Counted from the stretch's first letter, positions 1 to 8,874 are shown. The stretch: DNA of 64,000 nt from a bacterium (GCA_018062085.1 JAGOSY010000002.1:124001-188000), one strand, 5' to 3'. The notes: generated by a model from the sequence alone, not told the origin. Program-made: numbers and translations.

Positions 1-1
1 A

Positions 2-1123
2 ATTGAGCCCGAGATTTTGCCCACAGAAGGTGGCCCTCCGACTGGACTGCATCGCCTTGAGTTTGCCAGACATCTAGAGTTCAATGCTCTTGAACTGCGC
101 CGCCTCTCTTCTGCAGCACATTTTTCACGAACCTTGATTGGTGTGAGGATAGACCCTAACAACGGCCCTGAGATCTGGGGCTTGGTGCACTCAGGCCCCC
201 GCTGGTTGCATGCTATTCACGGTGGTCGCGGTTCTGCTCCACCTTTGCCTGATGCTCTTACTATCAGTGTCACTGGTCCTGGTGATCTTGATGTCGGTAA
301 GGGGCGCGAAGTAATTGGACATTTGGCTGAAGGTCGCGTGTTTGAACCGTCCCTCAATTTGTTTCAATCACAGTGGTTGCAGGAGTGGTTTGCCTCAATT
401 AGGCAAGAACGTCAAGAGATTCACGAAGAGGCCAAGAAAGAAGCTGCTGAACCGTGGGCTGAGTTAGAGCCTGACCTTACACGCGTAATTGGTCAGCACA
501 TGATGAAGCGACTTATTGCGGGAATGAGAGCATTTCACCATGGCGGAACCCTGGTGGTGATACCACCCGAGATGGCGGATGTCTTCTGTGGCGAGAATCC
601 CTATCTGTCAATTAAGTATGGCTTTGTTAATGACGAGCCGAGGGCGCGCTTTCGCACTTTGATTATAACTGTTATGAACACCCTGGCAAAAATAGCTGGT
701 GATCAGCAAAGCATAATTGGTTGGCGTGACTATCAGCAGACCACTAACCCCGATATTATTAAGTTAGACGAAGCCATTTTTGAAATGTCGCACTTAGTGG
801 CGGCTCTCTCTACTGTTGATGGTGCTGTGGTTTTGACTAGGCGCTTTGAACTGTTAGGTTTTGGTGCTGAAATTCACTGTGAGTCTACAGATCTTAATTT
901 CGTTGCCAAAGCCTTAGACCTTGAAGGCGATCATTCAGTAGTTGAATCTGTTCACGCTGTTGGTACGCGCCATCGTTCAGCTTATCGCATATGTAGCGCC
1001 CATAAAGACGTGCTTTCAATCATTCTCTCTCAAGATGGTAATGTGCAGTTTGCCCGGTGGAAAGACGATAATGTTATGTACTGGGATCAACAAGCCGCTT
1101 TTAACTTCACTTCGATATACTAG
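2..1123 (+). CDS. DisA_N/DACNV-type diadenylate cyclase-like protein (5' truncated)
   Basis: The frame is open to the left edge, so the true start lies upstream; the first usable in-frame start in the window is TTG at 17. Counting from there, a sheet-helix block (about residues 170-235, with GGTLVVIPPE) precedes a DisA_N-like core: a DGAVVL motif at about 268 and a GTRHRSA motif at about 316, which match the DGA and RHR nucleotide-binding motifs of diadenylate cyclases. This order fits the family described as DACNV (a probable sensor form of the DAC fold). The DGA-RHR spacing of about 50 residues is longer than in DisA/CdaA, so cyclase activity is uncertain; it could bind nucleotide without making c-di-AMP. 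No membrane segment is visible in the part seen. A weak hairpin with a T-run follows the stop. Confidence 0.75.
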   Translation: MEPEILPTEGGPPTGLHRLEFARHLEFNALELRRLSSAAHFSRTLIGVRIDPNNGPEIWGLVHSGPRWLHAIHGGRGSAPPLPDALTISVTGPGDLDVGKGREVIGHLAEGRVFEPSLNLFQSQWLQEWFASIRQERQEIHEEAKKEAAEPWAELEPDLTRVIGQHMMKRLIAGMRAFHHGGTLVVIPPEMADVFCGENPYLSIKYGFVNDEPRARFRTLIITVMNTLAKIAGDQQSIIGWRDYQQTTNPDIIKLDEAIFEMSHLVAALSTVDGAVVLTRRFELLGFGAEIHCESTDLNFVAKALDLEGDHSVVESVHAVGTRHRSAYRICSAHKDVLSIILSQDGNVQFARWKDDNVMYWDQQAAFNFTSIY

Positions 1124-1148
1124 TTAAGTATTCCTTTTAAGTATTTTC

Positions 1149-1165
1149 AGGGCGCACCCTTTTTG
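1149..1165 (+). terminator. weak terminator-like hairpin
   Basis: An AGGG/CCCT stem with a four-base CGCA loop is followed directly by TTTTT, 25 bases after the stop of the DAC-like gene. The stem is only four base pairs, so this is a marginal terminator. Confidence 0.3.
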
Positions 1166-1186
1166 ATTTGCTTGAGGGCCTCAGTT

Positions 1187-1549
1187 GTGAGTTCAATGAA
1201 AGACTGTCTTGCCTTTTATCGCTCGCGCCACCGCACCCCTGGCTGCAAGCTTACTCATATGATTGGTCTGCCGTCGCTTGTTGCTACACCCTTCTTGCTG
1301 CTTTTTCAGCGCGACAAAAAGCTAGGCGTGAGTTTATTGTTTCTTGGACTCTTTATGCAATTTGCGGGACATTTCTTTTTTGAGAAGAATAAGCCAACCT
1401 TGATTGAATCAGGAGATGTAAAAGTTATTCCTGCTTCTCTCATATTTATCTGGGGCGAATGGCTAGACGTTTTCAGAGGTCAGTGGATAAAAAAGAACGG
1501 ACTTGATCTCTGGGCTAAGGGCGATTTAGAGCTGCCACCTGGCCGCTAA
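1187..1549 (+). CDS. DUF962/Mpo1-like small membrane protein
   Basis: About 120 residues with the layout of bacterial DUF962 proteins: FYRSRHRTPGCKLTH near the N-terminus, two hydrophobic segments, then QFAGHFFFEKNKPTL and a C-terminal WGEWLDVFRGQ. The yeast homologue Mpo1 is a 2-hydroxy fatty acid dioxygenase, and the conserved His residues are visible here; the bacterial function is not established. The GTG at 1187 is preferred because GAGGG (1174-1178) sits eight bases before it; ATG at 1196 is the alternative. The 3' end overlaps the convergent gene by 35 bp. Confidence 0.72.
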   Translation: MSSMKDCLAFYRSRHRTPGCKLTHMIGLPSLVATPFLLLFQRDKKLGVSLLFLGLFMQFAGHFFFEKNKPTLIESGDVKVIPASLIFIWGEWLDVFRGQWIKKNGLDLWAKGDLELPPGR

Positions 1550-2498
1550 AACTTCCTTTCGCTAGTTCTGCATAAAAAGCTTTTCTAAATTGGGCCTTGC
1601 CGTGTTTGTGTGCTGGCCAGGAGCGGTCTAAGAGGAATTGTGCTTGTTTGTTGTTACCTTCGTAAATTAAGTCAGCCATTTGAGCCGCTAGCTGTGCTGG
1701 AGCAAAGGTAATAGGTGCATCCACACAGTCAAGGTCGGTGAATAGGGCCTTCAGTTTGATGCTGTCTTTGATTAATCGAGCTTTTTTTCTGGGGCCACAC
1801 TTGTGGAGGCTCAAGGACGTTTGTGCCTTTATATTTATATCGAAAACTACTGTGGGAATAACTGGTTGATGTCCCCACGCTTCAAGATGATCGCAACCAA
1901 CCAACTGATATTGCTCACTATTATTGCTATTCAAGACTTTCAGTAACTTAAGTTGATTGCTGCCGCTGTTGAGGGTGGTTAACAGCTGGACTGGTGATAG
2001 CCTCAATATTAGGTAGTATCTCCGTTCTAACTTTGCTTCTTCTTCTTCTTCTTCTTCTCCCGTGTCTTTAGCCTGTTCGATTTGTTCTATGACTATTGCT
2101 GATTGCTTTGAATCAAGTGGTACGACAAAGTCGGCTGTCTCTGGCTTATAGTCGTAACGAAGCGAGTCAATTGATTCTATTTTTTGTAATTTATAGGTTG
2201 AATTTGCCGCGCACTGCCTAAAAACTTCATGCTCGCCTTTAAGTATCCGAAAGTATGGTTTGTGGCTATCGGTGCTAGCAAAATATTGATAAGTGAATTG
2301 GCCGAGGTTTTGTTCTTCGCTTGGTTGTTCACTGAGCGAGCTTGATATGGTCTCGTCAAGCGACTCTTTCTCAATCGAGGAGTTTTCAATTTTGTCGAGG
2401 GATCTGTTTAGGTATGAGTAAGAGTAACCTATGGCAATAGCGGCTAGTGAAATTAGCCAAACTGGCGGATTGATTGCCTTGGGTTTGATCATCGCCAT
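1515..2498 (-). CDS. hypothetical protein with one N-terminal membrane segment
   Basis: 327 residues. One membrane segment at about residues 12-31 (PPVWLISLAAIAIGYSYSYL) follows a short positively charged N-terminus, so it is probably an inner-membrane anchored protein facing out. The middle has an acidic run of seven Glu coded by a GAA repeat. The last 70 residues are helical with a pattern (MADLIYEGNNKQAQFLLDRSW) that may pack like a TPR unit. I recognise no family. The 3' end overlaps the convergent DUF962 gene by 35 bp. It is transcribed divergently from the CvfC-like gene, with 171 bp between. Confidence 0.6.
   Translation of the reverse strand: MAMIKPKAINPPVWLISLAAIAIGYSYSYLNRSLDKIENSSIEKESLDETISSSLSEQPSEEQNLGQFTYQYFASTDSHKPYFRILKGEHEVFRQCAANSTYKLQKIESIDSLRYDYKPETADFVVPLDSKQSAIVIEQIEQAKDTGEEEEEEEAKLERRYYLILRLSPVQLLTTLNSGSNQLKLLKVLNSNNSEQYQLVGCDHLEAWGHQPVIPTVVFDINIKAQTSLSLHKCGPRKKARLIKDSIKLKALFTDLDCVDAPITFAPAQLAAQMADLIYEGNNKQAQFLLDRSWPAHKHGKAQFRKAFYAELAKGSFSGQVAALNRP
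2036..2058. repeat. CTT/GAA trinucleotide microsatellite inside a gene
   Basis: About seven tandem CTT units on the + strand, coding a poly-Glu run on the minus strand in the membrane-anchored hypothetical protein. Such tracts can change length by slippage while staying in frame. Confidence 0.8.
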
Positions 2499-2669
2499 CT
2501 TTCACTTCCTAGATATCGCAGGACCATAGAGCTATTATGAGCTTTGTCTTTGAAGTGCATCAGTTGCTAAGCTACAAATATGATTGGTTTTCTGTAAGTT
2601 AGTAGTAAAAGTCTTCGGCGCACTAGTCTGCTCTGTACCACTCGGATGCAACTCGGATAAAGCAAGATC
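2499..2669. other. 171-bp divergent intergenic region
   Basis: It should hold the promoters of both divergent genes. Close to the CvfC-like start there is a direct repeat ACTCGGAT at 2640-2647 and 2651-2658, 11 bp apart (one helical turn). No convincing pair of -35 and -10 boxes was identified. Confidence 0.4.
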
Positions 2670-3794
2670 ATGAAAATTAGTTCTGTTGAAACCACTCCCA
2701 ATCCAAACTCAATTAAACTAAATTTTTTTGAGCCTCTTGGTCCGACAGCTACTTATACTTCGTCCAGCCAGGCAGCACCTGATTTCGTTATCAAGCTTTT
2801 GGCCATCGAAGGTGTGCAGAGTGTTTTTGTTTGCGGCGATTTCATCACCTTGAATCGCCACCCGCTCTCTGATTGGCGGTTGCTGCTGGAGCTTGCAACT
2901 TTTGCCTTAACGGGTGACAAGCTTTCTGGGCTTGACTCTTCTTCTTCTTCTTCAGTCACCGCTCTTGAAGGGCAGAACCAAATTTTAGTGCAGACTTTTA
3001 GAAGTGTGCCGATTCAAGTCAAAGCTGTGGATATTGCAGGCGAAACTCGTCTCAGTCTTGGCTCGGCTTTTAATGAAGCGGCCCAGCTAATTCAGAAAGA
3101 GACTGGGGCTGATTTTCTTAAAGAGCGGCTCTGGCTAGACCATGGTCTGCGCTATGGTGAGCGTGCTGAAGTGGCAGAGCAAGTGCTCTCTGAGTTACAG
3201 AACTATTTCTCACCTGAACGCCTAGATTTGCTGGTAAGGCAGGAACTTGGTGCTAGCGGTGCTGAGCCAGAGGCCGATCTTGATCAGATCAAACGACTTT
3301 TGTCTCACTCTCAATGGCAGCAAAGATTGTTGGCAGTTCAAGAGCTTAGTCGAATTGATAGCAGCCAGTCTGTGGTGTGTATAGACCTTCTGATTGAGTC
3401 TTTGCAAGACAGCAATGCTCAGGTTCGTCGTCTTGCTGCTGCTGCCTTGGGCACTACAGGCAGTGCCCTGGCTGTACCTAGTCTTTGTCAGGCAATAACT
3501 TCTGATAGTTCCATTGCCGTGCGGCGCACAGCAGGTGACGCTCTTTCTGATATTGGTGACCTTGCTGCGCACCCGGCCATGTGTCTGGCCCTTAGCGATG
3601 AGAACAAGCTTGTGCGCTGGCGAGCAGCGAGGTTCTTAAATGATCTTGGTACGGAGGAGAGCCTCCACTATCTTGAGGCTGCATTAAACGATAGTGAGTA
3701 TGAGGTATTTTTGGAAATTAGCGCTGCCATTGAGCGAATTAAGAGTGGAGTACTGGGGGCTGGCCCAGCCTGGAAGCGCATTGCCGACCGGTAG
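2670..3794 (+). CDS. CvfC-like protein: Nfu N-terminal domain plus HEAT repeats
   Basis: 374 residues, the usual length of Staphylococcus CvfC (conserved virulence factor C). Residues 1-85 are an Nfu N-terminal domain (TPNPNSIKLNF ... IEGVQSVFVCGDFITL). Residues about 105-180 hold the family's central segment, with FLKERLWLDHGLRYGE. Residues about 205-355 are PBS-lyase/HEAT repeats (DSNAQVRRLAAAALG, DSSIAVRRTAGDALSDIGD, DENKLVRWRAARFLNDLG). The CxxC-bearing NifU-like domain that holds Fe-S in true Nfu is absent, so it is probably a scaffold or adaptor rather than an Fe-S carrier. A poly-Ser run (about residues 90-95) separates the first two domains. It is a single gene, divergent from the anchored protein upstream. 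Confidence 0.82.
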   Translation: MKISSVETTPNPNSIKLNFFEPLGPTATYTSSSQAAPDFVIKLLAIEGVQSVFVCGDFITLNRHPLSDWRLLLELATFALTGDKLSGLDSSSSSSVTALEGQNQILVQTFRSVPIQVKAVDIAGETRLSLGSAFNEAAQLIQKETGADFLKERLWLDHGLRYGERAEVAEQVLSELQNYFSPERLDLLVRQELGASGAEPEADLDQIKRLLSHSQWQQRLLAVQELSRIDSSQSVVCIDLLIESLQDSNAQVRRLAAAALGTTGSALAVPSLCQAITSDSSIAVRRTAGDALSDIGDLAAHPAMCLALSDENKLVRWRAARFLNDLGTEESLHYLEAALNDSEYEVFLEISAAIERIKSGVLGAGPAWKRIADR

Positions 3795-3849
3795 GCTTAA
3801 AAAGGGCTAAATTGGGTAAGTTAATCTGGGAAATAATGGAGACATTGAT

Positions 3850-4416
3850 ATGGCCTTAGATGACAGAATCAGCAAACCAGAGCAGGTCAAATTGGCTGCT
3901 GCCGAGGGTCCCTCAAATCTTCAGTGCGAGGCCTGGCCGATGTCAAAGGCTAGCGACACGGCCATTGACGCTGCCGCTAAGCTAGTGCATGGTGATAAAG
4001 CCATTGAGGGCCCGCACAAGGCCGAGATTGACAAGCAATTTGGGGGACAAGCTGGCTTCATGCGGCAAATGGGTCAAGATTTACGCTCTCAGTATAGTTT
4101 GCCCGCTGATGCCTCAAGCGAACAGCTATATCACAAGATGGCCGCCGACGCCGTAGCCATTTTTCCCACTATGACAAAGGCCGAAAAGGCCGCGGGTTTA
4201 GCAAGTTTGCAACTTGATGGCGCTTCTATTAAAGATGAAGGCAAGGTTTTTAAGGCTTTGATCGACCGAGATCGTCGAGACGCTGACCTTTCAGCCTTGT
4301 CACTACCCGAGTTGAAGGCTAATGGTTGCTCAGCCATGAAAGAGACCGAAGTGGCTGCGCACCTGACGGCCTATAAAGACGCGGTTAAGAACGGCATTAA
4401 AATTGACTATAATTAA
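3850..4416 (+). CDS. hypothetical soluble protein, 188 residues
   Basis: I recognise no family. It is Ala/Asp/Lys-rich and predicted mostly helical, with no signal peptide or membrane segment. It has a single pair of Cys in the second half of its N- and C-terminal regions. The start ATG is preceded by a GGAGA-like element (3838-3842) at suitable spacing. Its opening MALDD resembles the start of the protein at 54806, but the rest does not align by eye. It lies 55 bp after the CvfC-like gene. Confidence 0.6.
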   Translation: MALDDRISKPEQVKLAAAEGPSNLQCEAWPMSKASDTAIDAAAKLVHGDKAIEGPHKAEIDKQFGGQAGFMRQMGQDLRSQYSLPADASSEQLYHKMAADAVAIFPTMTKAEKAAGLASLQLDGASIKDEGKVFKALIDRDRRDADLSALSLPELKANGCSAMKETEVAAHLTAYKDAVKNGIKIDYN

Positions 4417-4521
4417 CAGCAAATTTTCCTCTAACAGCATTCGTTAAGTCAAATTTGGGGCTATTCACCATTTGTACACTCAAGATGTTTCAATATGTCT
4501 ATGGGCACATTGGATAAATGA

Positions 4522-6840
4522 ATGGTTACACGTAATCCCAATCTCGACCTGCTAGTAAGCGTTTCTGAATTTTCTGATTCTGATTTGTCAGAGTCGTTAA
4601 GCAAGACAGCATTCTGGCGACATAACATCGGAAAGTCTGCCATAGACTTGTCTGTGCCGCGCAGTAGTATATGGTTTACTGGTCTGACCCCTGAGAGTTG
4701 CCCGGGCTTTTCTAGCGACGGTAAGCTTTATTCTTTGGTGATGCCTAATCTAGCAACTTGCACTAGGCAGGAAGCACTAGATTATTTCAACAATACTTGG
4801 ACTCTCTCAGAGCTTTTGTTCTCTTCTCTCAAGGGTGATGAGGCTTTCTATCGCCCACCTTACCATAGCTTGCGTCACCCTCTGATTTTCTATTATGTCC
4901 ATCCGGCTGTTCTTTACGTCAATAAATTACGCTTGGCAAAATTGGTAGAAAGCCCTATCGATTCTAAATTTGAGAGTCTCTTTGAGACTGGTGTTGATGA
5001 AATGTCTTGGGACGACATGTCGAAGAATGACATTGAATGGCCTGCTGTTGATGAGGCGCAACAGTACCGGCGTAAGGCCTATGAGTTGGTCGCCAGTGTT
5101 ATTGCGAATGCTCCCGGGCTGGAGCCAGGACATCCGCCGATTACTAGCGAGAGCCCACTTTGGGCACTCTTCATGGGCTTTGAGCATGAGCGCATACATC
5201 TTGAGACTTCATCTGTATTGATTAGAGAGTTGCCACTTGCTCTTTTGGCTCGGCCAGAGAAGTTTCCAGCCAATTCTCCAAGCTGCGGAGTTAAGTCAGA
5301 GCAGGAGTTTTTGACTGTGCCTGCTGGGGCGGTCTGTATTGGCAAGTCACCAACTGTACCGACCTTTGGCTGGGACAACGAATACGGTGAGAGGTTGGTC
5401 AATGTTCCGGCGTTCGAAGCTGGGCGTTCATTGATAAGCAATTTTCAGTTCTGGCAATTCGTTGACCAGGGCGGTTACCAAAATGACAAGTACTGGAGTG
5501 TCACTGGCCTTCGCTGGAAGCAATTCCGCAATGTCAAATGGCCTACGTTTTGGGTGCCAGATGGGCCTCAAGGACTTAACCAATTTCGCTTACGTACACT
5601 TTTTGAAGTAATAGACATGCCCTGGGATTGGCCTGTTGTAATTAACTATCATGAAGCAGAAGCTTTTTGTGTTTGGTTGCAGGCAAGTGACAATCACCAT
5701 GCATTCCGCCCGCTTACTGAAGCTGAGCATCAACGGCTGGCGATAGCCAATCAATTCAAACTAGACGTTGAAAACGGTGAAGTGATTTCGCCTCATGGCA
5801 ATATCAACCTCAGAGCTGGTTCTGAATCTTCAGTTATTGAGGATGCTGCCACTGCCAGTGGTGACATTCCTTTTCGCGATCTTTTTGGCAACGTTTGGCA
5901 ATGGTTGGGTGATCATTTTAATCCATTACCAGGATTCAAAATTAATCGTCTTTACGATGATTTTAGTACACCTTGTTTTGACGGTGAACACCAAATGATT
6001 GCTGGCGGCTCATTCATTAGCACTGGGGATGAAGCCAGTGTGCATGCACGCTTTCATTTTAGACCGCACTTCTTTCAGCATGCTGGCCTGAGAGTCGTGC
6101 GCACAAGTTTGGCTGCTCGAGAGAATCAGAGTCTCGATATCTTTGGTGCCGTAGTTCACCTTGGTAATGAGGCGGAAGTAAATGGTGAAATTGCCTCAAG
6201 CTATGGACAAGAAACGAATAGCTTTGAAGACTTAGACGCTTTACTCGCTAAGTATCTGCCCGAGATTCAAGTTGAGAGAGCCCTGCAAGTTGGTTGTTCA
6301 GTTGGTGCCTTTGCGCATGTCTTGGCTCGTCATTTTGAAAATGTTGTGGCCGTTGATTTGCGTCTGCCCCTAATTAGCGCGGCACAAGAAATATCATTGA
6401 CTAAACGATATCAGTTCAGTCAGCTCGGTAGCAATTTAGAGCAGTTTACCGTAAACGGTGTGATTGAGAATCTCAGAGCTGACAGAGTGCAGTTTAGACG
6501 CTGTGACCCGTGTTCGTTGCCTGCAGACTACCTAAACTTTGATCTTGTTGCTTTGACTGATGCTCTGACATTGGTGCCGAGCCCACTTTCTATATTGTCT
6601 CGCTTAAAAGGCGATCGTAGTATTGTCAAATTCGGCGGTTTGCTTTTGTTAGTCAGTGATTTTAATTGGCAGAAACACATCACTCCAAAAGAGTTATGGC
6701 TAGGCGAGAAGGAAGTTTGTGACATTCTTTCTCAAGACTTTGAGCTTCTGCAGCTAGTCAATTTGCCTTTTATCAATCGCGAGAGTGAACGAGTTTTTCG
6801 CCAAGTGACCAAGCATTGTTCGGTTTGGCGGCGTCTCTAA
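4522..6840 (+). CDS. ovoA: ovothiol synthase OvoA (5-histidylcysteine sulfoxide synthase / 4-mercaptohistidine N-methyltransferase)
   Basis: 772 residues with the complete OvoA layout. Residues about 65-240 are the DinB-like part with the iron motif HERIHLE (H222, H226, E228, matching HX3HXE), and GVDEMSWDD. Residues about 265-545 are the FGE-sulfatase-like part (PTFGWDNEYGERLVNVPAF, RDLFGNVWQW, AGGSFISTGDEASVHARFHFRPHFFQHAGLR in sections). Residues about 590-772 are a class I methyltransferase (GCSVGAFAHVLARHF). It joins cysteine sulfur to the histidine ring and methylates the product to ovothiol A. ATG 4522 is the first start after an in-frame stop at 4519; no strong ribosome site is seen. 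It is alone; the PLP-dependent sulfoxide lyase step must be provided elsewhere. Confidence 0.95.
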   Translation: MVTRNPNLDLLVSVSEFSDSDLSESLSKTAFWRHNIGKSAIDLSVPRSSIWFTGLTPESCPGFSSDGKLYSLVMPNLATCTRQEALDYFNNTWTLSELLFSSLKGDEAFYRPPYHSLRHPLIFYYVHPAVLYVNKLRLAKLVESPIDSKFESLFETGVDEMSWDDMSKNDIEWPAVDEAQQYRRKAYELVASVIANAPGLEPGHPPITSESPLWALFMGFEHERIHLETSSVLIRELPLALLARPEKFPANSPSCGVKSEQEFLTVPAGAVCIGKSPTVPTFGWDNEYGERLVNVPAFEAGRSLISNFQFWQFVDQGGYQNDKYWSVTGLRWKQFRNVKWPTFWVPDGPQGLNQFRLRTLFEVIDMPWDWPVVINYHEAEAFCVWLQASDNHHAFRPLTEAEHQRLAIANQFKLDVENGEVISPHGNINLRAGSESSVIEDAATASGDIPFRDLFGNVWQWLGDHFNPLPGFKINRLYDDFSTPCFDGEHQMIAGGSFISTGDEASVHARFHFRPHFFQHAGLRVVRTSLAARENQSLDIFGAVVHLGNEAEVNGEIASSYGQETNSFEDLDALLAKYLPEIQVERALQVGCSVGAFAHVLARHFENVVAVDLRLPLISAAQEISLTKRYQFSQLGSNLEQFTVNGVIENLRADRVQFRRCDPCSLPADYLNFDLVALTDALTLVPSPLSILSRLKGDRSIVKFGGLLLLVSDFNWQKHITPKELWLGEKEVCDILSQDFELLQLVNLPFINRESERVFRQVTKHCSVWRRL

Positions 6841-6933
6841 ACAAATTAGAGAAGAAAATTGTCAAATCTTTCTTTTGCGAAATAGGCTGGGCGGTATATT
6901 TTGCTGCGGGCATGACAAATCAGTAAGGATTGA

Positions 6934-7941
6934 ATGTCATATGGTGGGATAGAATGTGCATTTATGTGGCTTTCTGTCCTAATTCCTTATTGGCGATTAA
7001 TAATGAACGTAAAACCTAACCATTTCCTAGCTGCGCTTGTCATCTTCTGCGTTGGTGCTGAAGCCAGAGCCGATAATCCGTTGTCTTTGACCAATCTTGT
7101 TAAGGATGTAAAGGAATTAACTGGCAAAGCCGTCAAAGGTACAGCCCACGGCGCTGAAGCTGTACTCAAGGGAACAGGCAATGCTGTCAAGAATACAGCT
7201 GAGGGAGCCGGGGCAGTGGTTCGCGGCACAGCCCATGGTGCTGGGGCCTTAGTTCAGTATTCTGAAAAAGCTGTTGGTATTACTGCGGCAGATCCCGCCT
7301 ATCACGCCCCCGTGGCGGGAGCTAAACCGGGATCTGCAACTGCTGCAGCTGTGGTTTCTCCTCAACCAGTGAGCCGCGAACAGCAAACAACTGCCGCAAA
7401 GACTCCAAACAAATTTTTCAAACTGCCTTTTGGCCATGGTCAGACCGCACCTGTGGTCAATACTTCTGTTAGCTCTGCCCCGAAGGCTGTATCTGGCCCT
7501 ACTTCTTTGATTGGCACCAGCATTGACATTGCTGTCGATCGCCACGGCAACATTATTGACTCAAGCGGAAAACTTGTCGGTCGAGTTTCTGTAATTACTT
7601 CTGATGTTGTTGGCACCCCTTCTGAATTCGCGGGACAGAAATTTAATGTCACCGTTAATGGTGCTGGTGAAATGATAGATGGTGCAAACCGCATCATCGG
7701 TCATATTTTGGGGGCTGAACCGCCTTTGATTCCAAAAGATTTGCCCATAGAATCTAGTTCTAATTCTAATTCTAGTTCTAATTCTAGTTCTAATTCGCCG
7801 ACGGCTATACCAAGTGATCTTAGTGGTGCTGTTTCGGTGCCCACAACAATTATTCAGGGACCTGCGTCCAGTCCGGCTTCAAGTTGGACTGAAGAAGATG
7901 TGCTCAAAAATTCTGCGCCGATTATGCACGGTATTAACTAA
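6934..7941 (+). CDS. secreted protein with amphipathic 11-residue repeats
   Basis: 335 residues from ATG 6934, which has TAAGGAT five bases upstream; ATG 7003 would give a tidier signal peptide (hydrophobic stretch FLAALVIFCVGAEARA) but lacks a ribosome site. After the signal there are four 11-residue repeats of the type GKAVKGTAHGA / EAVLKGTGNAV, as in LEA or apolipoprotein-like amphipathic helices that lie on membranes. The C-terminal part repeats an HGNIIDSSGKLVGRV motif as NGAGEMIDGANRIIGHI, followed by a Ser/Asn low-complexity linker. Function unknown; an envelope or lipid-associated protein is a guess. Confidence 0.6.
   Translation: MSYGGIECAFMWLSVLIPYWRLIMNVKPNHFLAALVIFCVGAEARADNPLSLTNLVKDVKELTGKAVKGTAHGAEAVLKGTGNAVKNTAEGAGAVVRGTAHGAGALVQYSEKAVGITAADPAYHAPVAGAKPGSATAAAVVSPQPVSREQQTTAAKTPNKFFKLPFGHGQTAPVVNTSVSSAPKAVSGPTSLIGTSIDIAVDRHGNIIDSSGKLVGRVSVITSDVVGTPSEFAGQKFNVTVNGAGEMIDGANRIIGHILGAEPPLIPKDLPIESSSNSNSSSNSSSNSPTAIPSDLSGAVSVPTTIIQGPASSPASSWTEEDVLKNSAPIMHGIN
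7753..7796. repeat. AATTCTAGTTCT-type minisatellite in a gene
   Basis: Tandem six-base units (TCTAGT/TCTAAT) code an SSSNSNSSSNSSSNS linker near the C-terminus of the secreted 11-mer repeat protein. In-frame length variation between strains would be expected. Confidence 0.8.
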
Positions 7942-7956
7942 TTAAAGAAGGTCTGA

Positions 7957-8442
7957 ATGAGTCTCAAAGAAAAAATCTCTGCCGATTTGAAAGAAGCAAT
8001 GAAAGCTCGAGATCAAGTGCGGGTTGATACCTTGCGCTCTGCGCTTTCGGCATTTTCATACAAAAAGCTAGAAGCAAAGCCATCAGGCAAGAATGCTGAA
8101 GGAGATGGGGCTGCCAGCGAGAAAAGCGAGTTGAGCCATGAGGAAGAGCTAGCGGTTTTGCAAAAGCAAGTAAAGCAGCGCAATGACTCGATAGCAGAGT
8201 TTACTAAGGCTAATCGCGCTGAGTTAGTTAGTAAAGAAGTGATTGAGCGTGACATATTAGCGACCTATTTGCCTGCTCAAAAATCTGAAGCAGAAGTGCG
8301 CGAGCTGGTTAAAGTCATCATCGACGGCTTGCCTGCCGAAGGCCGCAATCAAGGTGGGGCGATGAAGGCCGTAATGCCACAGCTCAAAGGTTTGGCCGAC
8401 GGCAATCTTGTGCGGCAAATCGTTACCGATCTCTTGAAGTAG
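7957..8442 (+). CDS. GatB/YqeY domain protein
   Basis: 161 residues with the typical YqeY pattern: MSLKEKISADLKEAMKARD, RVDTLRSALSAF, then the conserved core ERDILATYLPAQKSEAEV and the C-terminal GGAMKAVMPQLKGLADGNLV. The family shares the tail domain of GatB, which contacts tRNA in the amidotransferase, but stand-alone YqeY has no firm role. An insertion rich in Glu/Ser (about residues 40-60) lengthens the usual 147-150 residues. AAAGAAGG (7945-7952) gives a good ribosome site. The next gene begins within 30 bp, so they are probably co-transcribed. Confidence 0.92.
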   Translation: MSLKEKISADLKEAMKARDQVRVDTLRSALSAFSYKKLEAKPSGKNAEGDGAASEKSELSHEEELAVLQKQVKQRNDSIAEFTKANRAELVSKEVIERDILATYLPAQKSEAEVRELVKVIIDGLPAEGRNQGGAMKAVMPQLKGLADGNLVRQIVTDLLK

Positions 8443-8469
8443 GTGACTGTGGTAGTTAGAGATCGCTTC

Positions 8470-8865
8470 ATGCCCTGTCCTTGTTGCAGCCAGGTTGTCT
8501 ATCACAAGTGCTGCAAGCCCTATCACGATGGTGCTATTCCTCAATCAGCACTGCTATTGATGCGCTCTCGCTATTGTGCCTATGCCTTAGGGCTGGCTGA
8601 CTATTTGATGAACACTACTCACCCTGATCACCCTGCTTATAATCCTGATTTTGTTGAATGGAAAGCTGATCTGTTGAACTTTTCGAGAGGCACCAATTTT
8701 CACGGTTTGAAGATTCTTGAATTTGTAGACGGAGCAGACACTGCCTCTGTTTCTTTCAGTGCCTACTTGCGCCAAGGCGAGCATGATTCTACCTTCTCTG
8801 AAAAGAGCACATTTATTAAACAAGACGGGCGTTGGCTGTATCAAGCCGGTGAGCTAGCCAACTAA
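8470..8865 (+). CDS. YchJ-family protein (SEC-C zinc motif plus NTF2-like domain)
   Basis: About 131 residues from ATG 8470 (140 from GTG 8443). The N-terminus has CPCCSQVVYHKCCKPYH, a CxCx8CC zinc motif of the SEC-C type, followed by ALLLMRSRYCAYALGLADYL and FHGLKILEF, as in E. coli YchJ. The C-terminal second SEC-C motif of E. coli YchJ is missing, which is common in short members. Likely a small cytosolic zinc protein of unknown function. It follows the YqeY gene directly and ends 9 bp from the convergent TPR gene. Confidence 0.85.
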   Translation: MPCPCCSQVVYHKCCKPYHDGAIPQSALLLMRSRYCAYALGLADYLMNTTHPDHPAYNPDFVEWKADLLNFSRGTNFHGLKILEFVDGADTASVSFSAYLRQGEHDSTFSEKSTFIKQDGRWLYQAGELAN

Positions 8866-8874
8866 ATTCTATGT

